DNA of 64,000 nucleotides from Microvirga solisilvae (GTDB taxonomy: Bacteria > Pseudomonadota > Alphaproteobacteria > Rhizobiales > Beijerinckiaceae): contig NZ_JAKUCN010000002.1 of the NCBI RefSeq assembly GCF_022808595.1, positions 62,001 through 126,000 of the forward strand, in the 5' to 3' direction. Positions 8,176 through 17,187 of the stretch are shown here, in pieces. A program made the translations under genes and the position numbers. The notes under the pieces are model-generated. The model did not search any database, was not told the DNA's origin, and worked only from the letters and a program-made list of their open reading frames with translations. The stretch's first letter is position 1. Each line of letters begins with the position of its first letter.

Positions 8176-10488
8176 TCAGACAACGAGGAAGTCTTCCGCC
8201 GTCAGCGCCAGCTTGGTTTTGAGCCAGGCGAACTGGACGGCGGCAGCGGCCTTGCCCGAGCCGTCCGCATCGTAAAACAGCGCTCCCGTCTTCGAGTTGT
8301 AGATCAGGTAGTCATTGGCATCCATGGCCTTGGACCCGATTCTGAAGAACGCGTCTTTCAGCGCTCCCGCCTTGCCGAGCTTGGTGAAGATGGCGTTCTC
8401 CAGGCAGATCGTGTCGTCTTCGATCAAGAAGTCGGCAATCGTGTCCACGTTCGAGCGGGCATCGAGCTTCGTGCTGAAGATGAAGAGGTCCTGTCCCTTG
8501 CCGCCCGCCAGGCGGTCGTTGCCGAAGCCGCCGTTGAGCCTGTCGTTGCCATCCAATCCGGAGAGCCGGTTGGCGGCGCTATTTCCGGTCATGGCATTGT
8601 TGGCGCCATTGCCGGTGAGGCTCACGGCTCCCGTGCCTGTCGCAATGAGCGTTTCGATGTGGGAGGCAAGTCTGTAGCTGACTGTGGTGTAGACTTTGTC
8701 CTTGCCGCCATTGGATGCTTCAATCACGACGTCCTTGGCATTGTCGACATAATAGGTGTCGCTTCCGATTCCGCCTTCGAGACGATCGATTCCGGCACCG
8801 CCATTCAGGGTGTCGTGACCGAGGCCGCCGCGCAGCACGTTGGCGGTCGCATTGCCGGTGAGAGCATTGTTCGATTCGTTTCCGGTCAGGGTGATCTTCG
8901 ACGTGCCGGTCGCAATGAGGTTTTCGACATACTTGCTCAGGCTGTAGCTGACGCTCGTGAAAACGCGGTCCGTCCCGCTTCCCGAGAATTCGACGATCAC
9001 ATCGCGAGAAGTGTTGACGTAATAGGTGTCGTTGCCCGTTCCGCCCATCATGGTGTCGGCACCGCCTCCGCCATCGAGCACATCGTTGCCCCCGTAACCG
9101 GAGAGCCTGTTGGAGGCCCCATTGCCTGTCAGCACATTACTCAGGCCGTTGCCTGCCAGAGCGAGCCCTGCGAGGCCCGTTGCTGTCAGGTTCTCGATGG
9201 ACGTGCCGAGCGTGTAGCTGATCGAGGAGAGAACCGTGTCGTTTCCTGAAATGTCGGAGATGCGGTCGCCGAGATCGTCGACCATGAAGGTGTCGTTGCC
9301 TGCTCCGCCCACCATCGTGTCGGCACCCAGGCCGCCGTCGAAGACGTCGTTGCCCTGCCCGCCATCCATGCTGTCATTGCCGTCCCGACCGGACAGGTGA
9401 TTGTCTGCAATGTTTCCGACGATCGTGTCGTTGCCTTTGCCGCCGATGACGTTCTCGATCAGGGATCGGGTATCGTCGTTGTAAAGCAGCGCGTTAAAGA
9501 CATTGCCCCGTGCGGGATGATCGGTGTTGCGGTAATCGAGCTGCGCAAGCTGACCCGTGTTGAACAGCGATGAAGCGCCGGGCCTCAGATCGACCTGCAG
9601 ATCGGTTTCGTAGAGCGACAGGTCATAGGTGTCGTTGCCGCCGCCATCCCAGATCGTCAGGAAGATCTTGTTCGAGCGGGCGAGATCCTTGGTGTCGCCC
9701 GGAACGCCCTGTCCTTCGCCATCGACGAACGTTTCGCCCGTGTCCGGCTTCCAGGTGTAAGTCGTATCCGTGCTGCGGAAGGTGTAATTCGCACCATACA
9801 TGCGCTGAAGCGCAGCGATGTCGCCCATCATGTAGGTCTGCGGGAAACTGTAGGGATCGGTGAGATAGCTGCCCGTCACTTCCGCGCCTAGATAGGAGCG
9901 GTAGGTCATTACCGAATACTCGATCGTATCCATGTCTGCGGGAAGGGCGACCTCGGAGCTCGTGCGCGCTTCATGACCATGCTTCAGGCCAAGCGCATGA
10001 CCGAGCTCGTGCATGGTGGTGAAGGCGTAGTATTTGCCGAGCAGGGGATTGTCGAAATTGGGATATTTGGTTCCGATCCAGATATCGCCGGAACTCGGCG
10101 TGTCGTTGAGCGGATAGAAACCGGCTGCAGTCGAGACCGCGCTCGTTTTCGCGACGGCGATCAGAGGACCGTTCTCGGGCGAGACTTCCTGGAAGTCGAG
10201 ATTGGTGAAACCTTCGATCGGCAGAAGGCTCATTCGGGGTCCGCCGCCAGCGCCAGGCGGAGTTCCTTCCAGCAAAGCACGGAAGGTCTGTTGCATTCCT
10301 GCAGAAACTGGTGCGAAGCCCGTCGTCGGATACGGGAGGGTGCTGCCATATTGGTCAGGCGTGCCATAGAAGGCCGACGATGTTGGAAAGCCATATGTAA
10401 TCGTCGTAACGAACCAGGCTGTCCCGGATAGTATACCGTCGATTGCAGCGTTGCCGGTTTTAAAATCTACAGTTCCTGCAATAGCCAT
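8176..10488 (-). CDS. Serralysin-type (M10) zinc metalloprotease with RTX repeats
   Basis: A 770-residue secreted protease of the serralysin family. The zinc site HELGHALGLKH lies at residues 160-170 and the Met-turn SVMTY at about 192-196, so the catalytic domain is intact. From about residue 350 to 690 there are glycine/aspartate-rich calcium-binding nonapeptide repeats (GGKGNDTIVG, GGQGNDVFDGG and others) interleaved with longer segments containing DTYYVD and SYSLSKYVENL. The last 90 residues end in DFLVV, as expected for an uncleaved C-terminal type I secretion signal, and resemble the C-terminal modules of the two other RTX proteins in the window. There is no N-terminal signal peptide. 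GGAG precedes the ATG. No HlyB-type ABC transporter or TolC is adjacent, so the exporter must be elsewhere. Confidence 0.92.
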   Translation of the reverse strand: MAIAGTVDFKTGNAAIDGILSGTAWFVTTITYGFPTSSAFYGTPDQYGSTLPYPTTGFAPVSAGMQQTFRALLEGTPPGAGGGPRMSLLPIEGFTNLDFQEVSPENGPLIAVAKTSAVSTAAGFYPLNDTPSSGDIWIGTKYPNFDNPLLGKYYAFTTMHELGHALGLKHGHEARTSSEVALPADMDTIEYSVMTYRSYLGAEVTGSYLTDPYSFPQTYMMGDIAALQRMYGANYTFRSTDTTYTWKPDTGETFVDGEGQGVPGDTKDLARSNKIFLTIWDGGGNDTYDLSLYETDLQVDLRPGASSLFNTGQLAQLDYRNTDHPARGNVFNALLYNDDTRSLIENVIGGKGNDTIVGNIADNHLSGRDGNDSMDGGQGNDVFDGGLGADTMVGGAGNDTFMVDDLGDRISDISGNDTVLSSISYTLGTSIENLTATGLAGLALAGNGLSNVLTGNGASNRLSGYGGNDVLDGGGGADTMMGGTGNDTYYVNTSRDVIVEFSGSGTDRVFTSVSYSLSKYVENLIATGTSKITLTGNESNNALTGNATANVLRGGLGHDTLNGGAGIDRLEGGIGSDTYYVDNAKDVVIEASNGGKDKVYTTVSYRLASHIETLIATGTGAVSLTGNGANNAMTGNSAANRLSGLDGNDRLNGGFGNDRLAGGKGQDLFIFSTKLDARSNVDTIADFLIEDDTICLENAIFTKLGKAGALKDAFFRIGSKAMDANDYLIYNSKTGALFYDADGSGKAAAAVQFAWLKTKLALTAEDFLVV

Positions 10489-10637
10489 GAAGACTCCAGC
10501 CCCTTGTCGAAATGCAAACTATTGGCAACTGAGAAACGTTGCAACATGACATAAAGGAGAGGGCTGGGGCTGTTCCTAGGGATGCGATCAGAGAGAAGCA
10601 AAGCTATATTTACGGGGACGTATTCAGGAAATCCGCC

Positions 10638-11636
10638 GTGAAGATCTCCCGCGTGCTTCTCGTCCTCGTGCTGCTGACCGCAGCCGCAGCGGCCTATTGG
10701 CGCTTCAGCAGGTCTCGCGAGGTCGTCACAGCCGCGCCCACTCGCGGCGATGCAGCGGAGATCGTTTACGCCACCGGCGTGGTGGAGCCGCGCACCTGGG
10801 CCAAGGTGACGCCCCTTCTCAGGGAACGGATCGTCGAGCTGTGCAATTGCGAGGGCGAATCCGTGAAGAAGGGCGCCGTGCTCGCTCGTCTCGACAGCCG
10901 TCAGCCGGAGGCCACGCTGGCGGAACTGAAAGCCCGGCAGAAGCTGATCGCGGCGGATTACGACCGGATGGCCGCTCTCGTCGAACGTCGGGTAGCAAGC
11001 GAGCAGGCTCTCGACCGCGCCCGCAGCGAGCGTGGCCAGGTCGAGGCTCTCATTGCCGGCCAGGAAACGCGGCTGGAATCCTACATGCTGCGTGCCCCCA
11101 TGGGCGGCGTCGTGCTGCGCCAGGACGGCGAGGTCGGCGAGGTGGCCGAGCCCGGCACGGTTCTGTTCTGGGTCGGCGAGCCCAAGCCGCTCCTCATCGA
11201 AGCGGAGGTGAACGAGGAGGACATCCCGCGTGTCAGTGTCGGCCAGCGGGCGGTTCTGAAGGCCGATGCCTTCCCGGACCGGGTCCTGGAGGCCAAAGTC
11301 GATTCCATCACGCCCAAGGGCGATCCGGTGGCCAAGACCTATCGCGTGCGCCTGGCTTTGCCCGACGATACGCCCCTGCGCATCGGCATGACGGCGGAGG
11401 TGAACGTGATCGTGCAGGTCTCATCCAACGCGCTTCTTGTGCCGACCAATGCTCTGCGCGGAGGTGCGCTGTTCGTGGCTGAGGACGGCGATGCCCGACG
11501 CCGTGACGTGAAGATGGGCATTCGCGGTGCGAGTAGCACGCAGATCCTCTCAGGGCTGAACGAAGGGGAACGGGTGATCGTGCCGTTTCCTGAGGATCTC
11601 GCGGACGGGGCGAGGGTAAGGGAGAAGAGAGGCTGA
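10638..11636 (+). CDS. HlyD/MacA-type periplasmic adaptor of an ABC exporter
   Basis: A membrane-fusion protein of about 332 residues. The chosen start is GTG at 10638, preceded by AGGAA at good distance; an in-frame ATG at 10539 would add 33 unlikely residues and reach into the divergent spacer. One N-terminal membrane anchor (residues about 4-22) is followed by a barrel-sandwich half (YATGVVEPRTWAKVTPLL), an alpha-hairpin of about 70 residues, the second half (MLRAPMGGVVLRQDGEVGEV) and a beta-barrel domain. It overlaps nothing but sits two bases before the permease gene. With that permease and ATPase it forms a tripartite exporter of the MacAB/DevBCA kind, not a type I protease exporter. 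Confidence 0.88.
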   Translation: MKISRVLLVLVLLTAAAAAYWRFSRSREVVTAAPTRGDAAEIVYATGVVEPRTWAKVTPLLRERIVELCNCEGESVKKGAVLARLDSRQPEATLAELKARQKLIAADYDRMAALVERRVASEQALDRARSERGQVEALIAGQETRLESYMLRAPMGGVVLRQDGEVGEVAEPGTVLFWVGEPKPLLIEAEVNEEDIPRVSVGQRAVLKADAFPDRVLEAKVDSITPKGDPVAKTYRVRLALPDDTPLRIGMTAEVNVIVQVSSNALLVPTNALRGGALFVAEDGDARRRDVKMGIRGASSTQILSGLNEGERVIVPFPEDLADGARVREKRG

Positions 11637-11637
11637 C

Positions 11638-12885
11638 ATGCGCCTCATTCTGGAGCTCGCGCTGACGCATATCGCCGGACGCGGCCGACAGACCATCGTG
11701 GCGATCCTTGGTGTGGCGCTCGGCGTGGGCTTCTCCATCGCCATGGCGGCGCTGATGCAGGGTACGGAAAAGGATTTCATCGCCCAGCTCGTCGATACCA
11801 TGCCTCATGTGCAGATTTCGGATGAGCGACGCACGCCGCGCCGCCAGCCGGCGGAGGATCTTTTTCCCGCAGCGCAGTTCGAGGGCCTGAGGCCGAAGGA
11901 GGACCGGCGCGGCATTCTCAATCCCGCCGCCGCCTTCGCGTCCTTGCGCGCCTGGGTGCCGGGACGCATGGCGCAGAGCCTGCGCACGCAGGGCGTGGTG
12001 CGTTATGCGGGGCGCGATATTGGTGTCTCCATCATCGGTATCGAGCCTGAGATCGAGGCGAGCGTCTCGTCCGTGGCAGGCGACTTCGTGCAAGGCAGCT
12101 TTGACGCCCTGCAGGCCGGCGGCAACAACATCGTCGTCGGCGATACGCTCGCGCAACGCCTCGGCGCATCCATGGGCACGACGATCCAGCTCGTGTCTCC
12201 CACGGGCCAGTCGCGCGGCTTCAAGATCGTCGGGCAGTTCCACACCGGCAGCAACGCGCGCGACGAGAGCGAAACCTATGTGCTGTTGAAGAACGCACAG
12301 ATCCTCTCGGAACGCCAGAACGCGATCAACGACATTCGCCTGCGGCTCGATGATCCCGAAGCCGCGCCGCGCGTTGCCCGCCAGGCGGAAGCGGAACTCG
12401 GCTACAAGGCCGTGCCGTGGCAGGAGGCGAACGAGTCGCTGCTCGAAGCGCTCGTGGTGCGCAACATCGTCATGTACACCGTGGTCGGCGCGATCCTGCT
12501 GGTGGCGGGCTTCGGTATCTACAACATCATCTCCACCATCACGCACGAAAAGGCGCGCGACATCGCGATCCTGAAATCGCTCGGCTTCACGCAAAGCAAT
12601 ATGCGCCGCCTATTCCTCATCGAGGGATTGGCGCTAGGGTTCGCCGGTTCCGTCGTCGGCTGGCTGATCGGATTCTTGTTGTGCTTCACGCTCTCGCAAG
12701 TGGAGTTCAAGATCTCGGGCGGAGCCGTTGGTCGCGAGATCACGCGCCTGCCGCTGTTCTGGTCACCCTGGCACTACGCCATCGCCTCGGCCTTCGCGCT
12801 CGTGTCTTCGGGCGTGGCAGGTTATCTGCCCGCGCGCCACGCGGCACAGCTCAATCCCGTCGACATTATCCGAGGCGCCGCATGA
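11638..12885 (+). CDS. ABC transporter permease, FtsX/MacB/LolC type
   Basis: A 415-residue permease with the FtsX-family plan: a first membrane helix at about residues 16-38, a large periplasmic domain (about 40-270, MacB_PCD-like), then three helices near 275-305, 325-352 and 375-400. The cytoplasmic loop ITHEKARDIAILKSLGFTQ after the second helix is typical of this family and contacts the ATPase. The protein ends in NPVDIIRG, also a family hallmark. The stop overlaps the ATPase start (ATGA). Such systems transduce mechanical force to move lipoproteins, lipids or peptides across the envelope; the substrate here is unknown. Confidence 0.9.
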   Translation: MRLILELALTHIAGRGRQTIVAILGVALGVGFSIAMAALMQGTEKDFIAQLVDTMPHVQISDERRTPRRQPAEDLFPAAQFEGLRPKEDRRGILNPAAAFASLRAWVPGRMAQSLRTQGVVRYAGRDIGVSIIGIEPEIEASVSSVAGDFVQGSFDALQAGGNNIVVGDTLAQRLGASMGTTIQLVSPTGQSRGFKIVGQFHTGSNARDESETYVLLKNAQILSERQNAINDIRLRLDDPEAAPRVARQAEAELGYKAVPWQEANESLLEALVVRNIVMYTVVGAILLVAGFGIYNIISTITHEKARDIAILKSLGFTQSNMRRLFLIEGLALGFAGSVVGWLIGFLLCFTLSQVEFKISGGAVGREITRLPLFWSPWHYAIASAFALVSSGVAGYLPARHAAQLNPVDIIRGAA

Positions 12886-13583
12886 GCATCTTGATCGAAG
12901 CAGATCGCCTCACGCGCATCCTGCCGGCCATCGTGCCGGTGACGCTGGTGCGTGACGTCTCGCTGACCGTCAGTGAGAAGGAATTCATCGCGATCACCGG
13001 TCCATCGGGCTCGGGCAAGTCATCGCTGCTTTATCTATTGGGTCTTCTCGACCGCCCGACCAGCGGCGCGTTGAAGATCGGCGGCCAGGATACGTCGCAG
13101 CTGGATGACGATGCGTTGGCGCGGCTGCGGCTTGAGAGTCTCGGCTTCGTGTTCCAATTCCATTTTCTGCTGCCGGAGTTCAGCGTGCTGAAGAATGTGG
13201 AATTGCCGATGCGCAAGGCGGGGCGTCTCTCCGCCTCCGAGATGAGCGAACGTGCAGCGGGGTTGTTGGAGGATCTCGGCCTCGCAGGTCATCTCGACAA
13301 AAGGCCCGATCAGCTCTCGGGCGGGCAGCGCCAGCGTGTGGCGGTGGCGCGTGCGCTCGCAAACGATCCGCATGTGGTGCTCGCCGATGAGCCGACGGGC
13401 AGCCTTGACAGCAAGAGCTCCGAGCAGGTCTTCACCATTCTCAGGGATCTCGTGAAGAAGCGCGGCAAGACGGTGATCGCCGTCACGCACGACATGGATA
13501 TCGCCGCGCGCGTGGACCGTCGCATCCATCTCGTCGACGGCAAGGTGGTGAGCGACGAGCGCGTGGCTCTTTCTCCGGCATAG
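12882..13583 (+). CDS. ABC transporter ATP-binding protein, LolD/MacB type
   Basis: A 233-residue ATPase with Walker A GPSGSGKSS at residues 40-48, Q-loop in the FVFQFH segment near 89-94, signature LSGGQRQR at 145-152, Walker B VVLADEP around 165-171 and the H-loop histidine at about 203. The length and the FVFQ...LLPEFSVLKNVELPM stretch place it with LolD/MacB-like ATPases serving FtsX-type permeases. Its ATG overlaps the permease stop, so the three genes are one operon. It lies between two convergently or divergently placed RTX genes, but these ATPases do not normally energise type I secretion of RTX proteins. Confidence 0.93.
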   Translation: MSILIEADRLTRILPAIVPVTLVRDVSLTVSEKEFIAITGPSGSGKSSLLYLLGLLDRPTSGALKIGGQDTSQLDDDALARLRLESLGFVFQFHFLLPEFSVLKNVELPMRKAGRLSASEMSERAAGLLEDLGLAGHLDKRPDQLSGGQRQRVAVARALANDPHVVLADEPTGSLDSKSSEQVFTILRDLVKKRGKTVIAVTHDMDIAARVDRRIHLVDGKVVSDERVALSPA

Positions 13584-13584
13584 A

Positions 13585-13616
13585 TAAAAAGAAAGAGGGC
13601 CCCCGTGGGCCCTCTC
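13585..13616 (-). terminator. Rho-independent terminator of the RTX gene at 13622-16321
   Basis: A 9-bp GC-rich stem (13594-13602 with 13607-13615) is followed on the minus strand by a pyrimidine run TTTCTTTTT at about 13585-13593. It directly follows the minus-strand RTX stop codon. The ABC operon ends at 13583, so the hairpin lies between convergent genes; no T-run follows on the plus strand. Confidence 0.8.
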
Positions 13617-13621
13617 ACTTC

Positions 13622-16321
13622 TCAGACCATGACGAAATCGGCTGCGGTCATCTTAAGGCCGGCGGCGAGCTTGGCGAACTTGATCGCCCTGATCGAGCCG
13701 GTGCCGTCGGCATCGTAGGAGAGATAGCCTGTTGCCTTGTCGTAGATGATGCGGTCGCTGGCATCATGCGCTTTGGCGCCCGTCCAGAAGGCAGTGCTCG
13801 ACAGTGTACCGGTTTTGGTGATCTTGCTGAAGATGCTTCGGCTGAGCCAGATCGTGTCGGAAGGCACATTGAAGTCGCGGATGGTATCCACATTGGTCGA
13901 ACTGAGCTTGGTGTCGAAGACGAAGATGTCCCGCCCGGCTCCGCCCGTGAGGACGTCGTTGCCGAGCTTGCCATGAAACCTGTCGTTCCCCGAACCGCCG
14001 ACGAGCACATCGCGCCCGCTGGTGCCGCTGGTGATCTCGTTCAGCACATTATTCACATCGATGGTGAAGACCTTGTCGAAGGTCTGTCCCCGCTTGTCCG
14101 TCACTTGAACCTTGATCTCGTGTGAGGCTGCCTGTTCATAATCGAGCTTGACGCCTTGCTTGACCACCACAGTGTTTCCGACAAGAGCGAAGCGACCGCC
14201 CGCATCGTTGAGCAGCTTGAAGGTGAAGCTGTCCTCCGGATTCGGATCGATCCCGCTCAGGACGCCGATCAAGGTGCCATTGGCTGCGGCCTCGTGGATC
14301 TGATTGCCGTCGAGCTCGATGCCTGTCGGGCTCTCGTTGAGTTCCTGCCGGATGGTGCTGCGCACTTCCTTGGTGTGGCCTGTATAATCCGTGAAGACCA
14401 TCTTGATTTCACGATCCGTCGTGATGGTCCCGGTCGTGTCGGTATAAGTCAGGGCGCGGATGACCTCGCGGACAAGGCTTGGGGCTGATTTTTGGTTGAA
14501 CAGGATCTGAAGCGTGGAGCCGCCTTCGGCGGGAGTGGCCACAAAGCCGATATTGATGCCGTTCACGTAAATTTTCGCACTGCCGCCGCCGACAGTCAGG
14601 ATCTGCACCTTGCCGGTATTGGCTAGGCTCAAGATTTCCGTGGTATTGCCGTCCTCGACCGAGACCGTCAGCGAGTTGAAGGCGTAGTCATCTTCGAACA
14701 CCCTCGCGTCCTGATTCTCATCGATGAAGATGGCCGTGCCTGCGATGCCGGTGCTTACGTCGCCGTCGATCGCTTCAAGTTCCGGTGCATGGTTTGTATA
14801 GGTGCCGGCATCATCGGTAACGCCAACAAATCCGCGGCGGAACAATTCGCCCTTTTCCGCATCGGTGAGCGTGCCCAAGAACCGGATCCTGGCATCCGTG
14901 ACGAGTATGATATTGATGAGACGCGCCACCGCCATGTCACTGACAGTGACGGAAGCCCCATTATCCAAGAGCGTAATGGCATTGATGTTCTTGACCGTCA
15001 CATTGCTCAGATCGATGTTGACGCCTGAGATTTCCATGAAGTTCGAATTGTCGCTCACCGTGCCGGTATCGAACACTTCGCCGCCGTCGATGAGGATATG
15101 ACCGGACACCTGGTCGCCGGAGATCTTGATGACGTCGGCTTGGTTGGATCCGACGATCTTTTCGATGCTCTCCAGAGTTCCGATCTTCGACAGATCGAAG
15201 ACTCCGCCGCCTGACAAGAGAAGCGTATCGACTCCGCCTCCGCCGTTCACCACATCTCCGGAAGTGCTGCCGAATTCGTCGACAGCGAAGATATCGTCGC
15301 CGTCGGTGCCGGACAAAGCATCCAATTCGGGAGTGAGGATGCGCACATCGGCTCCTCCCGCGAGGATGTCGGTCCGCACATAGTTGTAACGTCCTCCTTC
15401 ATCCGTGAGAATTATCGTCGTGGAGATATTGCGAACCGATGACGGATCCGGATCAAGAGTCTTGAAGATCAGGGACCGCATGAGCGCTTCCACGGCTGCT
15501 GTTGTCGCGGCGTCGTTGAAGATGATGTTGATGCCGTCTTCGCGCAGTTCGTCGATCGTTCCGATTACCGTGCCCTCGAAAGAGATCCGGCCGCCGCCGA
15601 TCAATCCATCCGGGAGCGTAACCAGGAGATCGTCTGCGATCAGAATTGCACCGGGAGACATCCATTCGTCTTCGAAGTAGATGTTGAGTGACTTCAGCTT
15701 GTCGTCGATTCCGTTAAGTGTCACATCGCGACCCCGGTCGAGATAAGCCTGTCCGCCGGACGTATAAACCTTGTCTCTGTTAAGATCGGTAATCCTGGGC
15801 TTTTCATTCGTATAAGTGCCGCTGGCGTCGGTGATGTTGTCGACGCCTTGACGGTGCAGCTGGGCCCGTTCTGCCTCCGTAAAGGTTCCACCGACCAGGG
15901 TCAGGTGATCGTTCTGGCTCGACTGGGCCCAGACTTTCAGGGCCAATGCCTTGTTATCGAAGGTGGCATTGAACTGCTTGTTGTCCACCTCGATGCGGGT
16001 GATGCCGCTGATCGTCTTGCCCCTGAAATCGAAGGGTGTTTCGCTCTCGAGCCTGAGAACATCACCGCTGCCGCCACCCCCATTGATCGTCTTGATCTTG
16101 GCAAGCGTCTCCCCATTCAGAATGATGGTGTCCGAACCGCCAGTACCGCGAATGGTCTCGATGCTCGTGAGCTTCGCCATGGAGACATAAAAAGGACCGC
16201 TACCCACGAGCTGGAGAGTGTCCGTTCCGGAGCGACCGTTGAAGGTGGCGTTGAAAAGGTCGCTCGCTGTGACGCGAAAAATGTCGTTGCCAGCGGTGCC
16301 GGACTTGGAGAGAGGTTCCAT
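13622..16321 (-). CDS. Large RTX protein with cadherin-like domain
   Basis: An 899-residue acidic, calcium-binding type secreted protein. The N-terminal part begins with SGTAGNDIFRVTASDLFNATFNG and holds several segments of beta-helix character (GGGGVDTLLLSGGG, GTGGSDTIILNG). Around residues 690-770 there is a cadherin/CA-like domain (GTLIGVLSGIDPNPEDSFTF, LDYEQAASHEIKVQVTD). Only two or three classical RTX nonapeptides (GGSGNDRFHGKLGNDVLTGG) precede the C-terminal module that ends in ADFVMV. That last 90-residue block resembles the ends of the serralysin-type protease and of the third RTX protein. No catalytic motif is visible, so a structural, adhesive or surface role is likely, exported by type I secretion. 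AAGGA stands upstream of the ATG. Confidence 0.85.
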   Translation of the reverse strand: MEPLSKSGTAGNDIFRVTASDLFNATFNGRSGTDTLQLVGSGPFYVSMAKLTSIETIRGTGGSDTIILNGETLAKIKTINGGGGSGDVLRLESETPFDFRGKTISGITRIEVDNKQFNATFDNKALALKVWAQSSQNDHLTLVGGTFTEAERAQLHRQGVDNITDASGTYTNEKPRITDLNRDKVYTSGGQAYLDRGRDVTLNGIDDKLKSLNIYFEDEWMSPGAILIADDLLVTLPDGLIGGGRISFEGTVIGTIDELREDGINIIFNDAATTAAVEALMRSLIFKTLDPDPSSVRNISTTIILTDEGGRYNYVRTDILAGGADVRILTPELDALSGTDGDDIFAVDEFGSTSGDVVNGGGGVDTLLLSGGGVFDLSKIGTLESIEKIVGSNQADVIKISGDQVSGHILIDGGEVFDTGTVSDNSNFMEISGVNIDLSNVTVKNINAITLLDNGASVTVSDMAVARLINIILVTDARIRFLGTLTDAEKGELFRRGFVGVTDDAGTYTNHAPELEAIDGDVSTGIAGTAIFIDENQDARVFEDDYAFNSLTVSVEDGNTTEILSLANTGKVQILTVGGGSAKIYVNGINIGFVATPAEGGSTLQILFNQKSAPSLVREVIRALTYTDTTGTITTDREIKMVFTDYTGHTKEVRSTIRQELNESPTGIELDGNQIHEAAANGTLIGVLSGIDPNPEDSFTFKLLNDAGGRFALVGNTVVVKQGVKLDYEQAASHEIKVQVTDKRGQTFDKVFTIDVNNVLNEITSGTSGRDVLVGGSGNDRFHGKLGNDVLTGGAGRDIFVFDTKLSSTNVDTIRDFNVPSDTIWLSRSIFSKITKTGTLSSTAFWTGAKAHDASDRIIYDKATGYLSYDADGTGSIRAIKFAKLAAGLKMTAADFVMV

Positions 16322-16497
16322 GCTTTAGGGTCCTTACATTTAATGACCCCGTGACGTTATTATATTTATTCCAAGGGGCTACCTGGTGTTTCGCCGCACC
16401 TCGTCAATGACATGAGGTCAAAATTCCCGCATTCCGGCCTTGAGGCCTCACACGAAACAAGCCTGGGATAGGGTGATCGCTTGGGAGGTTGAAAAAA

Positions 16498-17181
16498 TCA
16501 GACCCGTTTGAAGGTGAGATAGCTCGGCACGCGGCCTTCGCGGATGGCTTTCGCTTCGTAGCGCGTGCCTGGCCAGCCCTCATAGGGCGTGCGCCAATCG
16601 TCGGCGCGTTTGGCCGTCCAGAGGAAATGATCCGAGCGCAAAGCGCGCGCGAGCACCCAGCCGATATAATCGTCGATGTCGCTCGCAAAGCGCAGTTCGC
16701 CGCCCGGCTTCAGAACGCGCGCCAGCTCGACGAGCATCTCGTCGGAGACGAGGCGACGCTTGCGCTGGCGGCGCTTCGGCCACGGATCGGGATAGAGGAT
16801 GTAGACGCGGTCGAAGCAGGCATCGGGCAGGGTCGGCAACAGCTTGGTGACGTCGTCGTCCCACACGCGGATGTTGTCGAGTTTCTCATGATCGATGGCG
16901 GCGAGCAGTTTCGCCATGCCATTCACGAAGGGCTCGCAGCCGATGAAGTTGATGTCGCGATGGGTGTGGGCTTGGTGGGCGAGGTGCTCGCCGCCGCCGA
17001 AGCCGATCTCGAGCCAAGTCTCGCGAGCATTCGTGTTCGGAAACTGGCTGGAGGGAGCGCTGCCCAGGACCGCGCGGATCGCGGGCAGAAGATTCTGGAC
17101 CAGGTCATCCTGACCTGCGCGAAGCTTCTTGCCTTTCCGGCGCCCGAAGAAGGCGCCGGCTTTTTGGGATGCTTCGCTCAT
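16498..17181 (-). CDS. trmB: tRNA (guanine-N7-)-methyltransferase
   Basis: TrmB methylates G46 in the variable loop of tRNAs using S-adenosylmethionine. The 227-residue protein has the SAM-binding motif LEIGFGGGEHL at about residues 57-67, the characteristic YILYPDPWPKRRQRKRRL segment at about 127-144, and a C-terminal WRTPYEGWPGTRYEAKA stretch typical of bacterial TrmB. The N-terminus carries the usual basic FGRRKGKKLR region. It follows metK on the same strand with six bases between them, so SAM production and a SAM-using enzyme are co-transcribed. Confidence 0.96.
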   Translation of the reverse strand: MSEASQKAGAFFGRRKGKKLRAGQDDLVQNLLPAIRAVLGSAPSSQFPNTNARETWLEIGFGGGEHLAHQAHTHRDINFIGCEPFVNGMAKLLAAIDHEKLDNIRVWDDDVTKLLPTLPDACFDRVYILYPDPWPKRRQRKRRLVSDEMLVELARVLKPGGELRFASDIDDYIGWVLARALRSDHFLWTAKRADDWRTPYEGWPGTRYEAKAIREGRVPSYLTFKRV

Positions 17182-17187
17182 GGATGA

